A stretch of 51,082 nucleotides of DNA, from positions 1 through 51,082 of the forward strand of contig NZ_JAKCFB010000059.1 in assembly GCF_024198235.1 (NCBI RefSeq), given 5' to 3'. The translations under genes and the position numbers were made by a program. The notes under the pieces are model-generated. The model searched no databases, was not told the origin of the DNA, and was given only the letters and a program-made list of their open reading frames with translations. Source of the stretch: Myxococcus dinghuensis (GTDB lineage: Bacteria; Myxococcota; Myxococcia; Myxococcales; Myxococcaceae). Below, in pieces: positions 41,337 through 50,413 of this stretch (positions are counted from its first letter, which is position 1; each line of letters opens with the position of its first letter).

Positions 41337-44068
41337 CAGTGGGCGTCCGCCCAGCTGCGGCCCGCGCCCACGTCCACCTTGAGCGGCACCTTGAGGGAGG
41401 CGACCCCGGCCATGCCACTCGCGGCCAGGGCCTTCACCTGCTCGACCTCCGCGTCCGGCGCCTCGAAGAGCAATTCGTCGTGCACCTGCAACAACATCAC
41501 CGTGGAGAGCTTCGCCTCGCGCAGCGCCGCGTCCACCACCAGCATGGCCTTCTTGATGAGGTCCGCGGCCGTGCCCTGGATGGGCATGTTGATGGCGGCC
41601 CGCTCGGCGGCCTGCGCCACGCCCCGGTTCTTCGAGTTCAGGTCCGCCATGTACCGGCGCCGGCCGTAGAGCGTCTCCACGTAGCCCGTCTTGCGGGCCG
41701 TGTTGACGGTCTCCTCCAGGTAGCGCCGGATGCCGGCGTAGCGCGTGAAGTAGCGCTCGATGATGTCGCGCGCCGTCTCCTGGGGGATGCCCAGGCGCGT
41801 GGACAGGCCATGCGGGGACAGGCCGTAGGCGATGCCGAAGTTCACCATCTTCGCCACCCGGCGCTGCTCCCGGTCCACCTGGTCCGGCGCCACGCCGAAC
41901 ACCTCCGCGGCGGTGCGGCTGTGCACGTCCTCGTCGTTGCGGAAGGCCTCGATGAGCACCGCGTCGTCCGCGATGTGCGCGAGCAGCCGCAGCTCGATCT
42001 GGCTGTAGTCCGCGCTGACCAGCTGGTGGCCCGGCGAGGCCACGAAGGCGCGGCGAATCTCCCGCCCCAGCTCCGTGCGCACCGGGATGTTCTGCAGGTT
42101 CGGGTCCGTGGAGGACAGGCGCCCGGTGGCGGTGGCCGCCTGGTGGTAGGTGGTGTGGATGCGCTTGTCGCCCGCCACCAGCGTGGGCAGCGTGTCCAGG
42201 TAGGTGCTCTTGAGCTTGGACAGGCTCCGGTACTCGATGATGGCGTTGGGCAGCGGGTGCTCCTCCGCCAGCTTCTCCAGCACCTCCTGGTCCGCGGACG
42301 GCCCCGTCTTGCCGCGCTTGATGATGGGCAGCTTCAGGTCCGTGAAGAGCACCTGCACCAGTTGCGGGTTGGAGCCGATGTTGAACTCGCGGCCGGCGTG
42401 CTTGTAGACCTCCTTCACCTGCGCGTCGACGGCGGCGTCGACCTTCACGGAGATGCGAGCGAGTTCGGCCGTGTCCAGCACGATGCCCTGCTGCTCCATG
42501 CGCGCGAGGATGGGCAGCAGCGGCAGCTCCAGCGTGCGCGCCAGCCCCGCCAGCTTCGCCTCCTCCAGCTCGCGCCACAGCTCCGGCGCCAACCGCCGCG
42601 CCGCCTCCGCGCGCACCGCGAAGCCCAGGGCGAGCTCCTCCGGTGAATGGTCCGCGAGCGCCCGGTCCTTCTTCCCCCTCCGCCCCTCCGCCGCGGGCGG
42701 CAGCGGCGGCAGCTCCTGCTGGAGCCGCTCGCGGGACAGGTCCGCCAGCGCGTGCTCGCGCCGCGACGGGTTGAGCAGGTAGCTGAGCAGCTCCACGTCG
42801 TCGTGCGCCCCGGCCAGCGTGAGGCCGTCGTTGGCCAGCACGAGGGTGAGCGCCTTCAGGTCGTGCCCGCCCTTCTTCACCGCGCCGTCCTCCAGAACGG
42901 CGCGGAAGGCGGCGGTGAAGGCTTCGGGCCGCACCTGCGCGGCGCCGAGCACCGAGTGGCGCAGCGGCACGTAGCGCGTGCCACCCTCCGGCAGCGCCAC
43001 GCCCAGCCCCACCAGCTTCGCGGCGAAGGGCATGCCCTCGTACGCGGGAATCAACGACACGGCGCCCGCGGCGCGCGCCGCCTCCGCCAGCGCCTGCAGC
43101 TCCGCGTCCGTCGTCACCAGGGTGGTGGCCGCGGGCAGCGGGGCGGGCTTCTCCTTCGACGACTCGGTGTCCGCTGGGGCACCACCGGGCCCCGTCTGCG
43201 GCAGCTCCTTCAGGAGCGCGTAGAACTCCAGCTCGGTGAACAGCTCCCGGGCCCGCGCCGCGTCCAGCTCCCTGCGCGCCAGGTCCTCCACGCGCGCGTC
43301 CAGGGGCAGGTCCAGCTTGAAGCTGACGAGCTGCCGGGCGCGCAGCAGGCTCTCCTTGTGCGAGGCGATGGCCTCGCGAATCTTCGGCTTCTTCACCTCG
43401 TCCAGCCGCGACAGCAACGTGTCCACGTCGCCGAATTGCTGGATGAGCTCCGTGGCCGTCTTGGGGCCGATGCCCGGCACCTTGGCGACGTTGTCCACCG
43501 AGTCACCGATGAGGGCCTGGTAGTCGCGCATCTGCCGCGGCTCGATGCCCAGGCGGGCCTTCACGTCGTCCGGCGTGGTGTGCACGTCCTTCATCGGGTC
43601 GAACAGGCTCACCTCCCCGTCGACGATCTGGATGAAGTCCTTGTCCCCGGTGACGACCTGGACGCGGAAGCCGCTCGCCTTGGCCCTCTGGGCCATGGTG
43701 CCGATGACGTCGTCCGCCTCCCAGCCCGGCATCTCCAGCATGGGCAGGTTGAGCACCTCGCCCACGCGCCGGATGAGCGCGAACTGCGGCACCAAGTCCT
43801 CGGGGGGGCCCTCGCGGTGCGCCTTGTAGGTGGGGTCGATCTTCTGACGCTCGACGCGGCTCTCCTTGTCGAAGGCGAGCGCGACGTGCGTGGGCTTCAG
43901 GTCCCTCAGCGCCTTGAGCACCATGCGCGTGAAGCCGAGCACGGCATTGGTGGGCACGCCCTTGCTCGTCGTGAGCGGGGGGATGGCGTGGTAGGCGCGG
44001 AAGATGAAGCCGGAGGCGTCGATGAGGACCAGGGTGGGCGCGGGGCGCGGGGGGCTGGTGTCGGCCAT
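41336..44068 (-). CDS. polA: DNA polymerase I, with degenerate 3'-5' exonuclease domain
   Basis: The 910-residue protein has the 5' nuclease domain (VLIDASGFIFRAYHAIPPL; GWEADDVIGTMAQRA; VTGDKDFIQIVDG; DYQALIGDSVDNVAKVPGIG), a middle domain and the family A polymerase domain. Motif A has D687 in VSADYSQIELRLLAH, motif B is RRVAKMVNFGIAYGL, and motif C has D864-E865 in LQVHDELLFEA. These support nick translation and gap filling. In the middle domain the Asp-x-Glu of the proofreading site is not found (VSLIPAYEGMPF sits where it is expected), and the Exo III Tyr-x3-Asp is also unclear. It therefore likely lacks proofreading, as in Taq-type polymerases. Confidence 0.95.
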   Translation of the reverse strand: MADTSPPRPAPTLVLIDASGFIFRAYHAIPPLTTSKGVPTNAVLGFTRMVLKALRDLKPTHVALAFDKESRVERQKIDPTYKAHREGPPEDLVPQFALIRRVGEVLNLPMLEMPGWEADDVIGTMAQRAKASGFRVQVVTGDKDFIQIVDGEVSLFDPMKDVHTTPDDVKARLGIEPRQMRDYQALIGDSVDNVAKVPGIGPKTATELIQQFGDVDTLLSRLDEVKKPKIREAIASHKESLLRARQLVSFKLDLPLDARVEDLARRELDAARARELFTELEFYALLKELPQTGPGGAPADTESSKEKPAPLPAATTLVTTDAELQALAEAARAAGAVSLIPAYEGMPFAAKLVGLGVALPEGGTRYVPLRHSVLGAAQVRPEAFTAAFRAVLEDGAVKKGGHDLKALTLVLANDGLTLAGAHDDVELLSYLLNPSRREHALADLSRERLQQELPPLPPAAEGRRGKKDRALADHSPEELALGFAVRAEAARRLAPELWRELEEAKLAGLARTLELPLLPILARMEQQGIVLDTAELARISVKVDAAVDAQVKEVYKHAGREFNIGSNPQLVQVLFTDLKLPIIKRGKTGPSADQEVLEKLAEEHPLPNAIIEYRSLSKLKSTYLDTLPTLVAGDKRIHTTYHQAATATGRLSSTDPNLQNIPVRTELGREIRRAFVASPGHQLVSADYSQIELRLLAHIADDAVLIEAFRNDEDVHSRTAAEVFGVAPDQVDREQRRVAKMVNFGIAYGLSPHGLSTRLGIPQETARDIIERYFTRYAGIRRYLEETVNTARKTGYVETLYGRRRYMADLNSKNRGVAQAAERAAINMPIQGTAADLIKKAMLVVDAALREAKLSTVMLLQVHDELLFEAPDAEVEQVKALAASGMAGVASLKVPLKVDVGAGRSWADAH

Positions 44069-44113
44069 GCCCCGCTGCCTAGCGCGCCCGCCCCGCCCTG
44101 TCCACGCCGGCCG

Positions 44114-46345
44114 CTACGGGCAGCCCAGCTCCTTCTTCTTGTCCACGACCATCTCCTCGACGCCGTCGCCCTTGACGGCGAAGTCCAGCGCCGCGGCCAG
44201 GTCCGGGCAGCCACCCGCGCCCCGGAACGTGTTGAGGGCCATGGTGGAGCAGAAGCCCGCCGCCTTGTTCAGGTCCGGATTGCCCGCGTAGAAGCCGAAG
44301 CCCAGCTTCCACATCTTGCACGCGCGCCGCTTGTCGTCGCGGTCCGCCCAGTGCTTGCCGCGCTGGTAGGACTTGTCCGCCATGTCCGCCAGGATGTTGC
44401 GGCGGTAGAACGACGGCTTGGACTCGGCCAGCTCCATCATCAGCGACTTGTCGACTTCCAGCGCCTCGCGCAGCGGATCCGCCGCCTTCTCCGGATCATC
44501 CCCGGCCAGGTAGCTCTGACCCGCCTTGAAGAGCTGGTCCACCGTGGACATCGTCTTCATCATCTCGTCCGCGGCCGCGTGGAACTGGGCGTTCTCGTAG
44601 TTGGCGCGCAGCTTCTGCAGCGTCGCGAGCGCCTCGCTGCCTCGGCCGGCCCAGTAGTCCATCATGGCCGCCTGCATGAGCTTGTTGGGGAAGCGCCGCT
44701 TCGCCGCCTCCGCGACCACCGCCTTCGGGTCCACGGCGGTGGGGCCCAGGTCCTCGTCGCGCTGCGGGCAGACCCACGGCGCGGGGTTGGGCTCCAGCTT
44801 GTGGCGCGCGATGAGGAACTTCACGAAGAGCGGGTCCTTGGGCCGCCACTCGTTCTTGCGCAGCCGGCCCTCCAGGCTCAGCGTGAAGCCCAGCGGCGGC
44901 TGGAGGTCGTCGCGCGACTGCCCCCTGCACCACACCTCCATGTACGTCTGGCAGCGAGGCACGGCGGCGCTCCACTGCGAGTCGCGCAGGTACCGCTTGC
45001 AGTCGTCCAGCGAGCGCTTCGTCACCGCCTCCTCGGCCTCGGTGCTCTTCGACCGGCTGCGGCGGTAGTACTCGCTCTCCTTCGGAATCTTGCGGAAGAA
45101 CGAGAGCGCCTCCTCCGGCTTGAGGCGCGCCATCAGCTTCTCGCCCTGGCTGTAGTTCTCGAAGGCGGCCTTCTCCACGCGGATACGGCGGATGAGGGAG
45201 TTGCCCTCCGCGTTGATGGGGTCCAGGTCCAACGCCTTGGAGCAGGACTGGTCCGCCTTCTCCCAGTTGGGCGCGCCCAGCTCGCTGGACGCGAACGAGC
45301 GGCACTCGCTCAAGAGGTCCTGCACCAGGGAGGCAGGGTCCTGCACCGCGCCCCCGCCCATGGGGCCGGTCGGCGCGACGGCGCCGGGGCCGCCCATCAC
45401 CGACTTGGCGATGCCCGCGACCACCAGCAGGCCCACCACCGCCCCCCCCACGACGAACAGCTTCTTGCGGCGCCCGTCCCCGCCCTCGTCCCCGCCCGCC
45501 GCGGGCCGTCCGCGCCCGCTCGCCGCGGAAGCCCCGCGCCTGGGCACGGCGTCCTGGGGGCCCTCGAACGTCATCTCCACCACGCCGAACTGGAGGACGT
45601 CGCCGGGCTGGAGGTCGATCGGATCGGGCCCCAGCGGGTCGCCGTTGAGCAGCGTGCCGTTCGCGCTCCCCAGGTCCCTCGCGAGCACCGCGCCGCCGCT
45701 CACCTCGAGCTCCGCGTGCTTGCGGCTGACCGAGTCGTCCTCGAGCACGATGCCCGCCGGAGGCACCCGCCCCACGAGCACCTTGCCCTTGAGCGGATAC
45801 GTCTTGCCCGCCCACGGGCCCACCATGCCGCGCAGGATGGGCCCCGCCGCGGCGCCTCCCGCCGGCAGGGCGCCCACCGGACGCGCGGGGCGCTTGGCGA
45901 GCGCCGCCCCCGCCGGAGGCGCGCCGCCCGCGGGCTTGGCCTTGATGCTCGGGATGGCCCGCGTGGCCCGCGCGCCACCGGCCTCACCGCCCACGGGCAC
46001 CGCGTCCGCCCCCGGGGGCTTGGCGGCCTTGCGCGCACCCGAGGAGCGCGCCGCTCCCGACGCCGCCTTGAGGCTCAGGGTGTAGTCACCCAGCACCACC
46101 TCGGACTGGGGCGTGAGGGCGGTGGGCTCGGCGATGCGCTCCCCGTTGACGAACGTCCCGTTCGCGCTGCCCAGGTCCTCGATGTAGACGGTGCCGCCTT
46201 CCGAGTAGACCCGCGCGTGCGTGCGCGACACGCCGCCTTCGGTGAGGAGGATGTCCGAGCCCTGCTGGCGTCCCAGCTTCAGCTCTCCCGAGACCTCGTG
46301 TTCGTTCTCCGTGCCGTCAGGCAACCGGACGACCAGGGTGGCCAT
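44114..46345 (-). CDS. Double-FHA membrane protein with TPR-like C-terminal region
   Basis: The 743-residue protein has FHA domain 1 (residues about 5-90: LGRQQGSDILL, GVSRTHARV, LGSANGTFVNG) and a Pro/Ala-rich linker. FHA domain 2 follows (about 165-255: VGRVPPAGIVL, DSVSRKHAEL, LGSANGTLLNG), then a basic segment, one membrane helix (LFVVGGAVVGLLVVAGIAKSV, about 290-310) and a long helical periplasmic part with TPR-like repeats and several Cys. The FHA Arg, Ser and Asn residues that bind phosphothreonine are all present. It follows the FHA-CpaF gene after six bases, so it likely belongs to the Tad operon as a phospho-regulated inner-membrane component. Confidence 0.8.
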   Translation of the reverse strand: MATLVVRLPDGTENEHEVSGELKLGRQQGSDILLTEGGVSRTHARVYSEGGTVYIEDLGSANGTFVNGERIAEPTALTPQSEVVLGDYTLSLKAASGAARSSGARKAAKPPGADAVPVGGEAGGARATRAIPSIKAKPAGGAPPAGAALAKRPARPVGALPAGGAAAGPILRGMVGPWAGKTYPLKGKVLVGRVPPAGIVLEDDSVSRKHAELEVSGGAVLARDLGSANGTLLNGDPLGPDPIDLQPGDVLQFGVVEMTFEGPQDAVPRRGASAASGRGRPAAGGDEGGDGRRKKLFVVGGAVVGLLVVAGIAKSVMGGPGAVAPTGPMGGGAVQDPASLVQDLLSECRSFASSELGAPNWEKADQSCSKALDLDPINAEGNSLIRRIRVEKAAFENYSQGEKLMARLKPEEALSFFRKIPKESEYYRRSRSKSTEAEEAVTKRSLDDCKRYLRDSQWSAAVPRCQTYMEVWCRGQSRDDLQPPLGFTLSLEGRLRKNEWRPKDPLFVKFLIARHKLEPNPAPWVCPQRDEDLGPTAVDPKAVVAEAAKRRFPNKLMQAAMMDYWAGRGSEALATLQKLRANYENAQFHAAADEMMKTMSTVDQLFKAGQSYLAGDDPEKAADPLREALEVDKSLMMELAESKPSFYRRNILADMADKSYQRGKHWADRDDKRRACKMWKLGFGFYAGNPDLNKAAGFCSTMALNTFRGAGGCPDLAAALDFAVKGDGVEEMVVDKKKELGCP

Positions 46346-46351
46346 TGCGCG

Positions 46352-48136
46352 TCAGTCCTCGCGGAAGATGCTCATGTTGACGGGGATGCCCTTGCGCTGA
46401 AGCTCGTCGTAGAACTTCGGCACGAAGCCCGACGCCACGAACCGACCCCGCACCTTGTGGTCCTCCGTGAAGCCGTCCTGCTTGTAATAGAAGATGTCCT
46501 GGAGGGTCACGATGTCGACCTCCATGCCGGACACCTCGGTGACGTAGCAGATCTTCCGCGTGCCGTCCGAGAAGCGCGTCTGCTGGACGATCATGTGGAC
46601 GGCGCTGGCGATCTGCTCGCGGATGGCCTTCACCGGGAGGTCCATGCCGGACATGAGCACCATCGTCTCCAACCGGGCGATGGCGTCGCGCGGCGTGTTG
46701 GCGTGGAGCGTGGTGAGCGAGCCGTCGTGGCCCGTGTTCATCGCCTGGAGCATGTCCAGCGTCTCACCGGAGCGGCACTCCCCCACGACGATGCGGTCGG
46801 GGCGCATGCGCAGGCAGTTCTTCACCAGGTCGCGGATGGTGATGGCGCCCTTGCCTTCCAGGTTGGGCGGACGGCTCTCCAACTGGACCCAGTGGTCCTG
46901 GGGGAGCTGCAGCTCCGCGGCGTCCTCCACCGTGACGATGCGCTCGCTGTCCGGGATGAAGGAGCTGATGATGTTCAGCGTCGTCGTCTTCCCGGAGCCC
47001 GTGCCGCCGGAGATGACGATGTTGCGCCGCGCCTTGACGCACATCTCCAGGAACTCCGCCATCTGCGCGGTGAGCGTCTTGTACTTGATGAGGTCCTGGA
47101 TCTTCAGCGAGTCCTTCTTGAACTTGCGGATGGTGATGCAGGGGCCCTTGAGCGCCAGGGGCGGGATGATGGCGTTGACGCGGCTGCCGTCCTTGAGGCG
47201 CGCGTCCACCAACGGGCTCGACTCGTCGATGCGTCGCCCGATGGGCGCCACGATGCGCTCGATGACGCCGAGCACCGCCTGGTTCGAGGAGAAGGTCTTC
47301 TCCGACAGGGTCAGCTTGCCCTTGCGCTCGATGTAGATCTGGTTGGCGTGGTTCACCATGATCTCGCTGATCTCGTCCGACGCGAGGAACGCCTCGAGGG
47401 GCCCCAGGCCCAGCGCCTCGTTGATGACGTCGGTGAGCAGCTCCTCGCGGTCCACGTCCTCCGGAAGCTCTCCGTCCGCCTCCATCTGGTCGATGATGTC
47501 GCGGATGGCCTTCTCGGTGCGCCGCCACAGCTCGTCGTCACCGAGCCGGTCCATGTCCATGCGGCGCAGGTCCAGGTACTCGATGAGCCGGTCGTGGATC
47601 TCCTTCTGCAGGCGCGTGTAGCGCTCCAGCCGGGGGTCCACCTTCTTCTTGTTCTTGGCCAGCGCGGAGGCCATGGAGGCCGGCATGCGGCCCGCGGCGG
47701 GGGCCTGCGGCGGCGGAGGAGGCGGCTCCTCCTCCTCGTACTGCTCCTCCTCCTCGTACTGCTCCTCCTCCGGCGGGTACTCCTCGCCCCCGTCGTCGTA
47801 GGCCTCCTCCTCCTGGCCAGCGCGCGTCATCGCCGGGCCGTCGTCCGCGAGCGGCTCCACGTTGATGATGTAGTCGCCGATGTAGATCTGGTCGGTCGGC
47901 TTGAGCACCTGCGGAGCGGCGATCTTCTTGCCGTTCACGAAGGTGCCGTTCGTGGACTTCATATCCACGATGATGCACTTGCCGTCCTTGGCGACGATGC
48001 GGGAGTGATACTTCGAGACATTGCCCTTCGCGAGCATGATGTCGTTGCCGGGCAGCCGACCAATGGTGATCTCCGGCTTGTGGTACTCACGCTGCTCGGT
48101 TCCGCCGCCCTTTTCCGCGAGGGTAATCAGAAACAT
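46352..48136 (-). CDS. cpaF: FHA-CpaF fusion, Tad/Flp pilus assembly ATPase
   Basis: The 594-residue protein has an N-terminal FHA domain (residues 20-90: IGRLPGNDIML, NVSKYHSRI, MKSTNGTFVNG), an acidic and proline-rich linker with EEEQYEEEEQYEEEE repeats, and a CpaF/TadA (type II/IV secretion ATPase) domain from about 165. Walker A has K383 in ISGGTGSGKTTTLN, the Asp-box region is IVTVEDAAELQLPQ, Walker B includes RPDRIVVGECRSGE, and SLTTLHANTPRDAIARLE is the His-box. It powers pilus assembly or secretion. An FHA at the start of CpaF suggests control by Ser/Thr phosphorylation. The ATG at 48136 is chosen by the FHA start. Confidence 0.93.
   Translation of the reverse strand: MFLITLAEKGGGTEQREYHKPEITIGRLPGNDIMLAKGNVSKYHSRIVAKDGKCIIVDMKSTNGTFVNGKKIAAPQVLKPTDQIYIGDYIINVEPLADDGPAMTRAGQEEEAYDDGGEEYPPEEEQYEEEEQYEEEEPPPPPPQAPAAGRMPASMASALAKNKKKVDPRLERYTRLQKEIHDRLIEYLDLRRMDMDRLGDDELWRRTEKAIRDIIDQMEADGELPEDVDREELLTDVINEALGLGPLEAFLASDEISEIMVNHANQIYIERKGKLTLSEKTFSSNQAVLGVIERIVAPIGRRIDESSPLVDARLKDGSRVNAIIPPLALKGPCITIRKFKKDSLKIQDLIKYKTLTAQMAEFLEMCVKARRNIVISGGTGSGKTTTLNIISSFIPDSERIVTVEDAAELQLPQDHWVQLESRPPNLEGKGAITIRDLVKNCLRMRPDRIVVGECRSGETLDMLQAMNTGHDGSLTTLHANTPRDAIARLETMVLMSGMDLPVKAIREQIASAVHMIVQQTRFSDGTRKICYVTEVSGMEVDIVTLQDIFYYKQDGFTEDHKVRGRFVASGFVPKFYDELQRKGIPVNMSIFRED
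47725..47770. repeat. 18-bp tandem repeat in the FHA-CpaF linker
   Basis: GCTCCTCCTCCTCGTACT occurs twice without interruption (47725-47742 and 47743-47760), followed by ten bases of a third copy. It encodes the EQYEEE repeat of the linker. Exact copies suggest recent slippage, so the linker length may vary among strains. Confidence 0.8.
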
Positions 48137-48291
48137 GGGACCCGATGCTAGCAAGCCCCACTTCCACCTCAAAGCGCCAGCCGCACCAAGACACACGCCC
48201 GCAACGCCGACGGGCCGGCCTCCGCCCCCGTCGAGGGGATGAGACCGGCCCGCCATGAGGCCCGCGGAAGGCGCCGTGAGCGCCCGACGCG

Positions 48292-49740
48292 TCAGTCGAA
48301 GATGTTGAAGTTCACCTCGGACCGGGCCTGCTTGTAGCGGCTCTTCACGTCCTCGATGATGGTGCGGACCTTGTCCGAGTCCGGGTTGACGATGCGCGGC
48401 GTGACGAAGATGACCAGCTCGCGCTTGGTCGAGTCGAAGCCGCGGCTCTTGAAGAGCTCGCCGACGATGGGGATGTGACCCAGGCCCGGAATCTTGGACA
48501 CGGACTTCTGCTCGTCGTGGCTGAACACGCCGGACAGGACGATGGTCTCGCCGTGGCGGACCGTCACGTTCGTCTTGACCTTGCGGGTGCGGAAGCCGGG
48601 CACCGTGGACGAACCACCGATGGACACCGCCACCGAGGTGTCGATTTCGGAGGCCTCGGCCTCGATCTCCGTCTGGATGTTGCCGTTGCGGTCCGCGGTG
48701 GGGCGCAGGTTCAGGATGACGCCGTACTTCTTGTACTCGATGGAGAACTGGTTGTTGGTGATGAGCGGGATGGGGACCTCGCCGCCGGCGAGGAACTCCG
48801 CCTTCTCACCGCTGGCGCACACCAGCTTGGGCTGGGCGAGCAGGCGGCCGTAACCGTCGTTGCCCTGGAAGCCGATGGAGAAGTCCGCGCCCGCCGTCAG
48901 GCCGATGTTGGAGCCGCCCTGCCCGAAGGTGCCCGGGAAGAGCTCCTGGGTGATGGTGGCCGCCGCGGAGGCCGAACCCGTGATGTCGAACGGGTAGCGG
49001 ATGCCGTAGCGGTCGCGGCTGTTGCGGCGGATTTCGACGAACTGCACCTCGGAGAGGATCATCCGCTTGATGCCGACGACGAGCAGGTTCTCCACCTTCT
49101 CGCCGATGGCCTTGGTGATGAGCTCCGCCTTCTGGAGGTCCTGCTGGCTCTCCACGGAGCCCTCCAGGAAGATGGTCGCGCCCACCACGTTGGCCTGCAC
49201 GTTCTTCAGGCCCGCCTTCTGGAACGCCGCGTTGAGGTTCTGCGCCACCAGCTTCTTGGCGTTGGGGGCGATCTTCACGAACGACTTCACGTTCGGATAG
49301 AGGCTCACCACCTGCTCGATGCGGTCCGCGTCCTGGGTCGTGTAGGCCTGACCGTCCAGGTAGATGCGGTCACCCACCATCCGGACGGAGACACCTTCGA
49401 TCTCTCCCAACAGGCGCTTGATTTCGGAGATGACCTCATTGGGGTCCTGCTTCCGGACCGCGACCGTATAGCTGACGCGCTGCCCCGTGGACTTCCACAC
49501 GAGGAGCGTCGTCTTGCCTTCGGCCTGGCCGGTGATGAGCAGCTGTCCGGAGCCGAGCGTCTTCACCTCGGCGATGGATGGATCACCGAGCGCCACCTTG
49601 CTGAGCCCCGGGATGGTGAGCACCTTCTGGGCGCCCACTCCGAGGCTGACGATGCTGCTGTCCTGCGCCAGGGCGGAGCCGCTGGCCACCAGGGCAACGA
49701 GCGTGCCGAGCATGGCCGCATGCGTGAAGCGTGTGAACAT
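48292..49740 (-). CDS. cpaC: CpaC/RcpA-type secretin of the Tad pilus
   Basis: The 482-residue protein has a signal peptide (MLGTLVALVASGSALAQ). The N-terminal domain follows (VGAQKVLTIPGLSKVALGD, then LLITGQAEGKTTLLVW), the pilus-assembly N-domain typical of CpaC. BON/secretin N1-like repeats come next (VRMVGDRIYLDGQAYTTQDA; ATIFLEGSVESQQDL). The C-terminal secretin domain reads LLAQPKLVCASGEKAEFLAG, GEVPIPL, VPGFRTRKVKTNVTVRHGET and SKIPGLGHIPIVGELF. It forms the outer-membrane pore. It lies between the prepilin peptidase gene and the FHA-CpaF gene, all on the minus strand. Confidence 0.93.
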   Translation of the reverse strand: MFTRFTHAAMLGTLVALVASGSALAQDSSIVSLGVGAQKVLTIPGLSKVALGDPSIAEVKTLGSGQLLITGQAEGKTTLLVWKSTGQRVSYTVAVRKQDPNEVISEIKRLLGEIEGVSVRMVGDRIYLDGQAYTTQDADRIEQVVSLYPNVKSFVKIAPNAKKLVAQNLNAAFQKAGLKNVQANVVGATIFLEGSVESQQDLQKAELITKAIGEKVENLLVVGIKRMILSEVQFVEIRRNSRDRYGIRYPFDITGSASAAATITQELFPGTFGQGGSNIGLTAGADFSIGFQGNDGYGRLLAQPKLVCASGEKAEFLAGGEVPIPLITNNQFSIEYKKYGVILNLRPTADRNGNIQTEIEAEASEIDTSVAVSIGGSSTVPGFRTRKVKTNVTVRHGETIVLSGVFSHDEQKSVSKIPGLGHIPIVGELFKSRGFDSTKRELVIFVTPRIVNPDSDKVRTIIEDVKSRYKQARSEVNFNIFD

Positions 49741-49773
49741 CGTGCGTGTCCCCTCTTCCAACAAGTCTCCGAA

Positions 49774-50310
49774 CTAACCCAAGCTCTCGTGCTGCCACCA
49801 CAGCGCCCAGAAGGTTCCGAGCGCGATGGCCACCCCATACGGGATGTGACGCTGCGCGGCGGGCTGCGCGTCCTCGCGCGCCAGGTGCAACCGCACCGCC
49901 CATCGCCGGAAGACCGCCGCCACCGTGTCCCACGCCGCCCCCTGCCACAGCAGCGTGATGACCGCCTGCATGGCGCCTACCAGGGAGATGAAGGCGGCCG
50001 CCGCCATCGACGCCGGGAAGCCCAGCACGGCGCCCACCCCTCCCATCAACTTCACGTCGCCCCACCCCATCCGCCCCCTCGCCGCCGCCGGCACCAGCAG
50101 CAGCGCCAGGCCCACGCCCGACACCAGCCCGCTGACCAGCCCCGTCCTCAAGTCACCCACCCCCTCGGTGGCGAGGCGCACTCCCAGCCCCACCGCCATC
50201 AGCGGGTACGTGACCACGTCGAGGATCTGCCGGCGCAACACGTCCGTCACCAGCGAGATCACCAGGGCCACTCCAAGGACCGTCCACAGCGCGATGTGTC
50301 CAGGCGTCAT
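49774..50310 (-). CDS. cpaA: Prepilin peptidase, CpaA/TadV type (A24)
   Basis: The 178-residue protein has about five membrane helices and the A24 aspartates: the first in LVTDVLRRQILDVVTY, and the second in GRMGWGDVKLMGGVGAVLGF, matching the G-x-G-D motif (here W-G-D) at the usual place. It cleaves the leader of Flp prepilins at the inner membrane. It lacks the N-methyltransferase domain of PilD, as is normal for the CpaA group. It is 33 bases upstream of the secretin gene on the same strand. Confidence 0.88.
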   Translation of the reverse strand: MTPGHIALWTVLGVALVISLVTDVLRRQILDVVTYPLMAVGLGVRLATEGVGDLRTGLVSGLVSGVGLALLLVPAAARGRMGWGDVKLMGGVGAVLGFPASMAAAAFISLVGAMQAVITLLWQGAAWDTVAAVFRRWAVRLHLAREDAQPAAQRHIPYGVAIALGTFWALWWQHESLG

Positions 50311-50413
50311 CCGTCGCCTGTCCCGTCTGCGTCCAGGCGTCCGGTATCAAACCAGGGACGCCCCGAGCCCGTCAATTGGCGAACAGCCGGATTGACCCAG
50401 GAAGCGGTCGCAC

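Noticed and set aside
40462..41418. Minus-strand frames across the RsbRD-like gene and the following gap
   Set aside because: They are Arg/Pro/Ser-rich shadow frames without domains, and the region after 41022 has no regular codon use on either strand.
42647..48151. A plus-strand open frame of more than 1,800 codons antisense to polA and the FHA/CpaF genes
   Set aside because: Its translation is rich in Arg, His, Leu, Val and Ala without any domain, and the minus strand carries clear genes across the whole span. It is a GC-rich shadow frame.
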